Part shown: piece after piece, positions 1-6,652 of the stretch
Position numbering within the stretch: the first letter of the stretch is position 1
Layout of the letters: the number at the start of each line of letters is the position of its first letter
Source: Acidimicrobiia bacterium
GTDB lineage: Bacteria; Actinomycetota; Acidimicrobiia; Acidimicrobiales; Iamiaceae
DNA: 16,049 bases
Direction: 5' to 3'
Assembly (NCBI GenBank): GCA_019247975.1
Contig: JAFBAD010000381.1
Span: forward strand, 1-16,049
Notes under the pieces: model-generated
Database searches by the model: none
The model's input: only the letters and a program-made list of their open reading frames with translations
What the model was told of the DNA's origin: nothing
Translations under genes and position numbers: made by a program

Positions 1-2421
1 GAGATGAACCCACGCGTGTCTCGATCAAGTGCGCTGGCGTCGAAGGCCACCGGCTTCCCGATTGCCAAGATCGCCACGAAGCTCGCCATCGGTTACACGC
101 TCGACGAGATCACCAACGACATCACCGGTGCGACGCCGGCCAGCTTCGAGCCGGTCATCGACTACGTCGTCACCAAGGTGCCGCGCTGGGCGTTCGAGAA
201 GTTCCCCGGCACCGCCGACGTGCTGGGCACGCAGATGCAGTCGGTGGGCGAGGCGATGGCGATCGGCCGCACCTTCCCCGAGTCGCTCCAGAAGGCGCTG
301 CGCTCGCTCGAGCACGGTCGCCTCGGGCTCAACTGCGACCCCGGCGAGGCCGTGCTCGAAGGCATGAGCGACGACGAGCTCGTCGCGCACGCGTCGGTGG
401 GCACGCCCGACCGGCCGTTCCAGCTGGAGGCGGCGCTGCGCCGCGGCGTGAGCCTCGACGCGGTCGCGGCCAGCACCAAGGTCGACCCCTGGTTCCTCGA
501 CCAGATCCTGATGATCACCGAGGAGCGGCTCCACCTCGCGGAGGTCGGCTTCGCCGGCATGGACCGGGCCGGCTGGCGGCGGGCCAAGCGGCTCGGGTTC
601 GCGGACGCGCAGCTCGCGTACCTGTGGGGCGTGGACGAGACCGACGTGCGGGCGGCGCGGCTCGCAACCGATGTGCGGGCCACGTTCAAGACCGTCGACA
701 CCTGCGCGGCGGAGTTCGAGGCCGAGACGCCGTACCACTACTCGACCTACGAGGACTCCGACGAGGTGCGCGAGAGCAACCGGCGGAAGGTGATGATCCT
801 CGGCTCGGGACCGAACCGCATCGGCCAGGGGATCGAGTTCGACTACTGCTGCGTGCACGCGAGCTTCGCCCTGCGCGACGCCGGCTACGAGACCGTGATG
901 GTCAACTGCAACCCCGAGACCGTCTCGACCGACTACGACACGAGCGACCGCCTCTACTTCGAGCCGCTGACCCTCGAAGAGGTGCTCAACGTCATCGACG
1001 TCGAGCAGGCGTCGGGTGAGCTGGTCGGGATCATCGTGTCGCTCGGTGGCCAGACGCCGCTCAAGCTGGCGCACCGGCTGCCCGACGGGCTCGTGCTCGG
1101 CACCAGCCCGGCGTCGATCGACCTCGCCGAGGACCGCGACCAGTGGAACGCGCTGTGCGCCCGGCTCGAGATCCCGCAGCCGGCCGGCGGAACCGCCACC
1201 TCCTACGAGCAGGCGCTCGCCATCACCGAGCACATCGGCTACCCGGTGCTCGTCCGCCCGAGCTACGTGCTCGGCGGCCGCGCCATGGAGATCGTCTACG
1301 ACGACGCGCAGCTCCAGCGAGCCATGGCCGAGCTCGCGAGCTTCGGTTCCCTCGGTCGCGAGGGTGGGTTGTCGGCCGAGCGTCCGGTGCTCGTGGACCG
1401 CTTCCTCGAGGAGGCCACCGAGGTCGACGTCGACGCGATCCGCGACGCCACCGGCGAGGTGCTCATCGGCGGCGTGATGGAGCACGTCGAGGAGGCCGGG
1501 GTCCACTCCGGCGACTCGGCCTGCTCGATCCCGCCCTACTCGCTCACCCCCGAGACGATCGACGTGATCGAGGAGCACACCCGCAAGATCGCCGAGGCGC
1601 TCGACGTCCGCGGCCTGATCAACGTGCAGTACGCGGTCAAGGGCAGCCAGGTCTTCGTGATCGAGGCCAACCCGCGCGCCTCGCGCACGGTCCCGTTCGT
1701 CGCCAAGGCGACCGGTGTGCCGCTGGTGAAGGTGGCGGCCCGGGTGATGGTCGGCGCCACGCTGGCCGAGCTCCGGGAGGAAGGCCTGCTCACGCCGCCG
1801 GTCCAGGGCGGCCACGTCGCGGTGAAGGAGGCGGTGCTCCCGTTCAACCGCTTCCCCGACGCCGACCGGGTGCTCGGACCGGAGATGCGCTCGACCGGTG
1901 AGGTCATGGGCATCGACAAGACGTTCGGGCTCGCCTTCGCCAAGAGCCAGATCGCCGCGGGGGACCGGCTGCCCGAGCGGGGGACCGTCTTCGTCTCTGT
2001 GGCCGACAAGGACAAGGCGGTCGCGGTCGAGGCCGCGCACAGCTTCGCCCGGCTGGGGTTCGCGATCGCCGCGACCGGCGGCACCGCCGACGCGCTGGAG
2101 GCAGGCGGTGTGCGGGTGAAGACGCGCGTCGCGAAGCTCGGCATCGAGGAGGGCACCACCGCGGTCGACCTCATCGAGGCCGGTGAGATCACGCTGGTCG
2201 TGAACAGCCCGAAGGGCGGCGGCTCCCGTGAGGACGGGCGGTACATCCGCAACGCCGCCGGCGTGGCCGGCATCCCGTGCCTGACGACCGCCGCCGCCGG
2301 CCTGGCCGCCGCGTCGGGCATGGTCGACTGGGCCATGAACGAGCTGCGGGTCCGCTCGCTCCAGGAGTTCCACGCGGGCACGGCCACCCGGCCGGACGAC
2401 CAGCTCGAGCTGTTCGAGTGA
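1..2421 (+). CDS. carB: Carbamoyl-phosphate synthase large subunit (5'-truncated by window edge)
   Basis: Makes carbamoyl phosphate from bicarbonate, glutamine-derived ammonia and two ATP, the first step of pyrimidine and arginine synthesis; it works in the cytoplasm with the small subunit CarA. The 806 visible residues open exactly on the ExNPRxSR metal-binding motif of the first ATP-grasp half (E1, N3), which corresponds to about residue 299 of the E. coli protein, so roughly 300 N-terminal residues lie outside the window. The oligomerisation domain follows. The second synthetase half begins near N260 with a GSGPNRIGQG motif and repeats the ExNPRxSR motif at E555/N557. A methylglyoxal-synthase-like allosteric domain runs from about residue 660 to the end, with the NSPKGGGSREDGRYIR signature. 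The ATG at 4 is internal, not the start. The stop overlaps the pyrD start in GTGA, implying translational coupling. Confidence 0.98.
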   Translation, partial: EMNPRVSRSSALASKATGFPIAKIATKLAIGYTLDEITNDITGATPASFEPVIDYVVTKVPRWAFEKFPGTADVLGTQMQSVGEAMAIGRTFPESLQKALRSLEHGRLGLNCDPGEAVLEGMSDDELVAHASVGTPDRPFQLEAALRRGVSLDAVAASTKVDPWFLDQILMITEERLHLAEVGFAGMDRAGWRRAKRLGFADAQLAYLWGVDETDVRAARLATDVRATFKTVDTCAAEFEAETPYHYSTYEDSDEVRESNRRKVMILGSGPNRIGQGIEFDYCCVHASFALRDAGYETVMVNCNPETVSTDYDTSDRLYFEPLTLEEVLNVIDVEQASGELVGIIVSLGGQTPLKLAHRLPDGLVLGTSPASIDLAEDRDQWNALCARLEIPQPAGGTATSYEQALAITEHIGYPVLVRPSYVLGGRAMEIVYDDAQLQRAMAELASFGSLGREGGLSAERPVLVDRFLEEATEVDVDAIRDATGEVLIGGVMEHVEEAGVHSGDSACSIPPYSLTPETIDVIEEHTRKIAEALDVRGLINVQYAVKGSQVFVIEANPRASRTVPFVAKATGVPLVKVAARVMVGATLAELREEGLLTPPVQGGHVAVKEAVLPFNRFPDADRVLGPEMRSTGEVMGIDKTFGLAFAKSQIAAGDRLPERGTVFVSVADKDKAVAVEAAHSFARLGFAIAATGGTADALEAGGVRVKTRVAKLGIEEGTTAVDLIEAGEITLVVNSPKGGGSREDGRYIRNAAGVAGIPCLTTAAAGLAAASGMVDWAMNELRVRSLQEFHAGTATRPDDQLELFE

Positions 2422-3368
2422 AGTTGGCGGTGCGCTCGAGGACGACCCGCGAGGTCACGACCGACCTCGGCGCCCGCATCGGTTCGGTGACGCTGCCCAA
2501 CCCGGTCATGACCGCGTCGGGCACCGCCGGCCACGGCGCGGAGCTCGCGCCGTACCTCGACCTCGGTTCGCTCGGCGCCGTCGTGGTGAAGTCGCTGTCC
2601 GCCGACCCCTGGCCGGGCAACCCGGCGCCGCGCGTGCACGAGACCACCGCGGGGATGCTCAACGCGGTCGGTCTGCAGGGACCGGGCGTCGAGACGTGGC
2701 TGCGCGACGACCTTCCGGGCCTCGCCGCGACCGGGGCGCGCGTGGTGGCCAGCATCTGGGGCCGCACCGTCGCCGACTACGAGCGGGCCGCGGCGATGCT
2801 CGCCGACGCGCCGGCCACCGTCGTCGCGGTCGAGGTCAACCTGTCGTGCCCGAACCTCGAGTCGCGCCACGACATGTTCGCCCACTCGGCGTCGGCCACC
2901 ACCGAGGCGATGGCCGCGACGGCTGCGTGCGGCCGGCCCCGCTGGGCGAAGCTCAGCCCGAACGTCGTCGACCTCCCCGGCATCGCCGCCGCGGCTCGTG
3001 CGGGCGGTGCCGAGGCGGTCACGCTCGTCAACACGGTGCTCGGCATGGCCGTCGACGTCGAGACCCGCCGCCCGCGCCTGGCCAACGGCGGTGGCGGGCT
3101 GTCCGGTCCGGCCATCCACCCGGTGGCGGTCCGCGCCGTGCACGATGTCCACGAGGCCCATCCGGAACTCCCGATCGTGGGTGTTGGCGGGGTCTCGTCC
3201 GGGGTCGACGCGGTCGAGCTGTTGCTGGTGGGCGCGTCGGCGGTGCAGGTGGGAACGGCCACGTTCGCCGACCCAGCCGCGGCGGCCCGGGTGTTGACCG
3301 AGTTGGGAGACTGGTGCCGGCGCCACGGCGTGCGGGCTCTGGCAGACGTGATCGGAGGGATCACATGA
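2418..3368 (+). CDS. pyrD: Dihydroorotate dehydrogenase, class 1 (probably 1B catalytic subunit)
   Basis: Oxidises dihydroorotate to orotate, the fourth step of UMP synthesis, using FMN in a TIM barrel. The GTG at 2418 is the best start: it overlaps the carB stop as GTGA and gives a normal-length 316-residue protein; upstream in-frame starts would lie inside carB. The N-terminal barrel motif PNPVMTASGTAGHG is at 27-40 and GMLNAVGLQGPG at 79-90. NLSCPN is at 141-146, with Cys144 in the position of the catalytic base. The phosphate/FMN loop is VGVGGVSSG. Cys rather than Ser in NxSCPN is the mark of class 1 enzymes, and the GLQxPG motif favours 1B, whose electrons pass through PyrK to NAD+. No pyrK lies between carB and pyrD, where it is often found. 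The stop overlaps pyrF as ATGA. Confidence 0.93.
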   Translation: MKLAVRSRTTREVTTDLGARIGSVTLPNPVMTASGTAGHGAELAPYLDLGSLGAVVVKSLSADPWPGNPAPRVHETTAGMLNAVGLQGPGVETWLRDDLPGLAATGARVVASIWGRTVADYERAAAMLADAPATVVAVEVNLSCPNLESRHDMFAHSASATTEAMAATAACGRPRWAKLSPNVVDLPGIAAAARAGGAEAVTLVNTVLGMAVDVETRRPRLANGGGGLSGPAIHPVAVRAVHDVHEAHPELPIVGVGGVSSGVDAVELLLVGASAVQVGTATFADPAAAARVLTELGDWCRRHGVRALADVIGGIT

Positions 3369-4069
3369 CCGAAGCGGTGGCCGAGTCCACGGTGCGAGAG
3401 CACCTGGCGCTCGTCCTCGACGCCGACGACCTGGTGGCCGCCATGCGCCTGGCCCGCGACCTCAAGCCGTGGTTCGGCGTCGCCAAGGTCGGCCTCGAGC
3501 TCTTCAGTGCGTCCGGCCCGGACTCGATCGGTCCGCTGCTCGACCTCGGCTACGAGGTCTTTGTCGACCTCAAGCTGCACGACATCCCGACGACCGTCGG
3601 CAAGGCGGCCCGGGTGCTCGGTGCGCTGGGCATCTCCTACGTCACGATGCACGCGCACGGCGGCGTCGACATGCTGCGGGCCGGCGTCGAGGGCCTGGCC
3701 GAGGGCGCCGGCAACGCGGGCCTGGCCACGCCGACCGCGCTCGCGGTCACCGTCCTCACCTCCGACAGCGAGGCGCCGCCCCACATCGTCCCGAAGCGCG
3801 TGAAGGTCGCGCTCGAGGGCGGCTGCGGCGGCATCGTGTGCGCGGCGGCCGACCTGACCGAGATCCGCCAGTACGCGCCCGCGCTGCTGAAGGTCGTGCC
3901 CGGCATCCGTCCCGCGGGCAGCCCGAAGCACGACCAGGCGCGCGCCGCGACGCCGGCCGAGGCGCTCTCGGGCGGCGCGGACCTCCTGGTCGTGGGACGC
4001 GCCGTCACCCAGGCCGAGGATCCGGTCGCAGCCGCGGCCGCGCTGACCGCCGAGCTCACGGCCGCGTAG
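3365..4069 (+). CDS. pyrF: Orotidine 5'-phosphate decarboxylase
   Basis: Decarboxylates OMP to UMP, the last step of de novo UMP synthesis. The 234-residue protein is typical of the standard bacterial (group I) family and differs from the longer mycobacterial form. The catalytic signature DLKLHDIPTTV is present, with Asp68, Lys70 and Asp73 forming part of the Lys-Asp-Lys-Asp network; the upstream Lys41 sits in AKVGLELF. The phosphate-binding end of the barrel is seen as VVPGIRP and LLVVGRAVTQAEDP. The ATG at 3365 shares ATGA with the pyrD stop, which fixes the start and makes pyrF the last gene of the carB-pyrD-pyrF translationally coupled string. A short gap with a candidate promoter separates it from mihF. 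Confidence 0.97.
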   Translation: MTEAVAESTVREHLALVLDADDLVAAMRLARDLKPWFGVAKVGLELFSASGPDSIGPLLDLGYEVFVDLKLHDIPTTVGKAARVLGALGISYVTMHAHGGVDMLRAGVEGLAEGAGNAGLATPTALAVTVLTSDSEAPPHIVPKRVKVALEGGCGGIVCAAADLTEIRQYAPALLKVVPGIRPAGSPKHDQARAATPAEALSGGADLLVVGRAVTQAEDPVAAAAALTAELTAA

Positions 4070-4106
4070 CCCGGGGGTGGCGGGCTTGTCCGCCGTGATC
4101 TTGCGG

Positions 4107-4119
4107 TAACTTCCGCCTC
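4107..4119 (+). promoter_or_regulatory. -10 element for a likely leaderless mihF transcript
   Basis: TAACTT at 4107-4112 fits the actinobacterial -10 pattern TANNNT. It lies exactly 7 nt before the mihF ATG, and no Shine-Dalgarno-like purine run precedes that ATG. This geometry predicts transcription starting at the A of the start codon. A weak -35-like TTGTCC sits at 4086-4091, 15 nt upstream. The assignment is inference from spacing. Confidence 0.55.
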
Positions 4120-4437
4120 ATGCCTCTGCCTCCCGCCCTTTCGCCCGAACAGCGCCAAGCGGCGCTGGAGAAGGCCGCACAGGCCCGGCGGGTCCGGGCC
4201 GAGCTCAAGGAGAAGCTGAAGATGGGGTCGCTCGCGCTGCCCCAGCTGCTCGAGGATGCCGAGAAGGACGACATCGTCGGGAAGATGAAGGTGCTCGCCG
4301 TCCTGGAGTCGCTGCCGGGCGTCGGCAAGGTCAAGGCCCGCCGGACGATGGAGAAGATCGGCATCAGCGAGACGCGGCGGGTGCGTGGGCTCGGGGTGCA
4401 GCAGCGCAAGGACCTGCTGGCCGAGTTCGGCAGCTGA
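4120..4437 (+). CDS. mihF: Actinobacterial integration host factor (mIHF)
   Basis: Nucleoid-associated DNA-binding protein of the actinobacterial IHF family, which is unrelated to proteobacterial IHF; family members bend and compact DNA and are generally needed for growth. The 105-residue product matches the usual core length. It has a long basic N-terminal helix region (residues 10-35, rich in Lys and Arg). A helix-two-turn-helix-like DNA-binding motif follows at 62-92, with LPGVGKVKARRTMEKIGI and RRVRGLG. The position between pyrF and gmk is the conserved actinobacterial one. It has its own predicted leaderless promoter, while gmk follows after a few dozen bases with no visible promoter, so the two are probably cotranscribed. 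Confidence 0.95.
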   Translation: MPLPPALSPEQRQAALEKAAQARRVRAELKEKLKMGSLALPQLLEDAEKDDIVGKMKVLAVLESLPGVGKVKARRTMEKIGISETRRVRGLGVQQRKDLLAEFGS

Positions 4438-4463
4438 GCGGCTGACGCCGGAGCTCCGAGCCA

Positions 4464-5003
4464 CTGGTCATCGTCATCTCCGGTCCCGGTGGGGCCGGGA
4501 AGGGCACCCTGGTCGAGCGCCTGATCGCGGAGGACCCGCGCCTCTGGCTCAGCCGATCCTGGACCACCCGCGCCCGCCGGCCGGGGGAGTCCGAGGACGC
4601 GTACCACTTCGTCACCGACGACGAGTTCCAGGCCCTGGTCGACGCCGAGGGCTTCCTCGAGTGGGTGCACTTCACCGACTACCGGCAGGGCACGCCGCTG
4701 CCCGACCCCCCCGAGGGCACCGACATCGTCCTCGAGATCGACGTGCAGGGGGCGACCGAGATCAAGGGCCGGTTCCCCGACGCCGAGCTGATCTTCGTGG
4801 ACGCCCCATCGCCCGACGAGCAGGCCCGCCGCCTGCGGGAGCGGGGCGACCCGCCCGACAAGGTCCGCCAGCGGGTGGAGAAGGGCGTCGCCGAGCGGGA
4901 CCTGGGTCGCCGCCTCGGCGCCCGGGTCGTCGTGAACGACGACCTCGACCGGGCCGTCGCCGAGCTCCACCAGATCATCGCCGACGCCCGATCGCGCCAC
5001 TGA
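4464..5003 (+). CDS. gmk: Guanylate kinase, apparent CTG start
   Basis: Phosphorylates GMP to GDP with ATP; essential for GTP, RNA and DNA synthesis. The frame carries the P-loop GPGGAGKGT (7-15), the GMP-site motif SRSWTTRARRPGE (30-42), LEIDVQGA, the lid Arg-rich segment RRLRERG and VVNDDLDRAV near the end. The frame is open only from 4446, after an in-frame TGA at 4443-4445, and holds no ATG, GTG or TTG before the P-loop. The next GTG (4665) would delete the catalytic core. CTG at 4464 gives a natural N-terminus (M-V-I-V-I-S-G-P) and has GGAG at 4450-4453, 10 nt upstream, so I chose it. At 179 residues it is shorter than the E. coli enzyme (207). The usual GNYYGT and following helix are replaced by TDYRQGTPLPDPPEG. 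Function is certain; the start is not. Confidence 0.9.
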   Translation: MVIVISGPGGAGKGTLVERLIAEDPRLWLSRSWTTRARRPGESEDAYHFVTDDEFQALVDAEGFLEWVHFTDYRQGTPLPDPPEGTDIVLEIDVQGATEIKGRFPDAELIFVDAPSPDEQARRLRERGDPPDKVRQRVEKGVAERDLGRRLGARVVVNDDLDRAVAELHQIIADARSRH

Positions 5004-5019
5004 CCGCCGCCCCGAAGAC

Positions 5020-5070
5020 CGAAATTGGCCCGGTCGGGAGCGCATGGCGCTCCTGAACGCGCCAATTTCG
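5020..5070. terminator. Nested 51-nt inverted repeat between gmk and rpoZ
   Basis: Outer arms CGAAATTGGC (5020-5029) and GCCAATTTCG (5061-5070) are perfect complements. Inner arms GGAGCGC (5037-5043) and GCGCTCC (5047-5053) enclose a 3-nt loop. Both pairs share the same centre at 5045, with symmetrical 7-nt unpaired stretches between. It begins 16 nt after the gmk stop and ends 11 nt before the rpoZ -10. There is no U-tract, so it could be a tail-less terminator for mihF-gmk or a protein-binding operator for rpoZ. Confidence 0.55.
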
Positions 5071-5081
5071 GGCTGGTGGGG

Positions 5082-5087
5082 TAGCAT
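5082..5087 (+). promoter_or_regulatory. Candidate -10 element for rpoZ
   Basis: TAGCAT fits TANNNT and lies 28 nt upstream of the rpoZ ATG, just after the nested inverted repeat. Transcription would start near 5094 and give a short leader of about 20 nt containing GGAG at 5108-5111. No clear -35 is seen; TGAACG at 5054-5059 is a weak candidate and lies inside the repeat. Confidence 0.45.
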
Positions 5088-5115
5088 TTTCCGTCCCCCC
5101 GAGCCTTGGAGACCG

Positions 5116-5430
5116 ATGGCCTGGCAGCACGACACGATGATGAACCCCCCGATCGAGGGGCTCCTCGACCGAGCGGACTCGAAGTTCCGCCTGGTCACGC
5201 TGGGCGCCCGCCGGGCTCGCCAGATCAACTCGTACTTCGGCCAGCTCGGTGACGGCCTCGGCACCATCGTGCCGCCGCAGGTGAACTCGGTGGCCCGCAA
5301 GCCGCTCTCGATCGCCTTCGAGGAGATCGCGGCCGACAAGATCGTCGCGGTCGAGGGCCCCTCGCTCGAGGAGATCGAGGCCGCCGAGGCCGCGGCAGCT
5401 GCCGACGCGGCCGAGCTCGACGCCGACTGA
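5116..5430 (+). CDS. rpoZ: RNA polymerase omega subunit
   Basis: Small subunit that helps fold and hold the beta-prime subunit of RNA polymerase. The 104-residue product has the family core SKFRLVTLGARRARQIN, then a variable loop with GDGLGTIVPPQVNSVARKPLSIAFEEIAADKI, and an acidic Ala/Glu tail. The ATG at 5116 is preceded by GGAG (5108-5111). ATGs at 5137 and 5140 would also give a plausible protein 7 or 8 residues shorter, so the exact start is open. The ATG at 5044 lies inside the inverted repeat, upstream of the -10, and is unlikely. Its place between gmk and coaBC is the conserved one. Confidence 0.93.
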   Translation: MAWQHDTMMNPPIEGLLDRADSKFRLVTLGARRARQINSYFGQLGDGLGTIVPPQVNSVARKPLSIAFEEIAADKIVAVEGPSLEEIEAAEAAAAADAAELDAD

Positions 5431-5440
5431 CCACCCGACC

Positions 5441-6643
5441 GTGCTGGCCGATCGGCGGATCGTCCTCGGCATCACCGGCGGCATCGCCGCCTACAAGGCC
5501 ATCGAGGTCTGCCGGCGCCTGGTCGACGCCGGCGCGCACGTCGTCCCGGTCATGACCCGCGGGGCGACCCGCTTCGTCGGCCCGACCACGTTCTCGGCGC
5601 TCGCGTCCGAGCCGGTGCGCACCTCGCTGTTCGACGACGCCGACCCGATCCCGCACACCCGCCTCGGCCAGACCGCGGACCTGGTCGTCGTCTGCCCGGC
5701 CACCGCCCGCCTGATCGGAACCTACGCCGCGGGCATCTCGAACGACCTGCTCACCGCCACCCTCCTCGCGACTCGCGCGCCGGTCGTCATCGCACCTGCG
5801 ATGCACACCGAGATGTGGGAGCACCCCGCCGTGCAGGACAACCTGCGCCTGCTGGCCAGCCGCGGCGTGCGCATCGTCCCCCCGGCGGAGGGCCGGCTGG
5901 CCGGTGGCGACCTCGGCAAGGGCCGCTTGGCCGACCCGGCCGACATCGTGGCAGCCGTGGACGCGATCCTGCGCAGCCCCGACCTCGAGGGCCTGCACGT
6001 GCTCGTCACCGCAGGCGGCACCCGTGAGCCCATCGACCCCGTGCGCTTCATCGGCAACCGCTCGTCGGGCAAGCAGGGCCACGCGCTGGCCGAGGAGGCC
6101 TGGTCGCGGGGGGCCAAGGTCACGCTGGTCACCACCACCGACCGCTCGGTGTCCGCGGACGTCGACGTGGTGCGGGTGGCGACCGCGTCGGAGATGGAGC
6201 AGGCGGTCATGTCCCGTGCGCCTGCTGCCGACGTGGTCGTGATGGCCGCCGCGGTCGCCGACTTCCGCCCGGCCCACCCGGTCGGCACGAAGATCAAGAA
6301 GGCCGACGGGGTGCCGGCGGTGACGCTCGAGCCGACCACCGACATCCTGGCCGGCCTCGGCGCGGCCAAGCCCCCGACCCAGACCCTGGTCGGCTTCGCG
6401 GCCGAGACCAGCGACGTGCGGGACAACGCCGAGGCGAAGCTGGCCCGCAAGGGCCTCGATCTGATCGTCGCCAACGACGTGAGCGCGCCGAACGTCGGCT
6501 TCGAGCACGACACCAACCAGGTGACGATCGTGTCCGCCGACGGCGTCGTGGCCGACGTGGCCCTGGCCGACAAGCGGGCGGTGGCGGCGGCGGTGTTCGA
6601 CGCCATCGTCGCCCACCGCCTACCGTCTTCATCCCCGCAATAG
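5441..6643 (+). CDS. coaBC: Bifunctional phosphopantothenoylcysteine decarboxylase / phosphopantothenate-cysteine ligase
   Basis: Catalyses two successive steps of coenzyme A synthesis: CTP-dependent joining of cysteine to 4'-phosphopantothenate (CoaB), then FMN-dependent decarboxylation (CoaC). The 400-residue length is normal. The N-terminal CoaC half has GITGGIAAYK (10-19), the active-site His72 in PHTRLGQTADLVVVCPAT, and PAMHTEMWEHPAVQ. The C-terminal CoaB half starts near residue 188 with VTAGGTREPIDPVRFIGNRSSGKQG and carries the KIKK motif (284-287) and IVANDVS. The E. coli ACGD clamp motif appears as AGGD (154-157), so its cysteine is Gly155 here. The GTG start at 5441 lies 10 nt after the rpoZ stop with no strong ribosome site, suggesting coupling to rpoZ. 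The stop TAG overlaps the metK ribosome site. Confidence 0.96.
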   Translation: MLADRRIVLGITGGIAAYKAIEVCRRLVDAGAHVVPVMTRGATRFVGPTTFSALASEPVRTSLFDDADPIPHTRLGQTADLVVVCPATARLIGTYAAGISNDLLTATLLATRAPVVIAPAMHTEMWEHPAVQDNLRLLASRGVRIVPPAEGRLAGGDLGKGRLADPADIVAAVDAILRSPDLEGLHVLVTAGGTREPIDPVRFIGNRSSGKQGHALAEEAWSRGAKVTLVTTTDRSVSADVDVVRVATASEMEQAVMSRAPAADVVVMAAAVADFRPAHPVGTKIKKADGVPAVTLEPTTDILAGLGAAKPPTQTLVGFAAETSDVRDNAEAKLARKGLDLIVANDVSAPNVGFEHDTNQVTIVSADGVVADVALADKRAVAAAVFDAIVAHRLPSSSPQ

Positions 6644-6652
6644 GAGCTCGCT

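Noticed and set aside
25..2373. Very long reverse-strand open frame opposite carB
   Set aside because: High GC removes stops in shadow frames; the translation is Arg/Asp/Gly/His-rich with no family motifs and lies wholly opposite a conserved gene.
4079..4094. GGCGG/CCGCC stem after pyrF as a terminator
   Set aside because: Only 5 bp with a 6-nt loop, common by chance at this GC content, and it overlaps the proposed mihF promoter.
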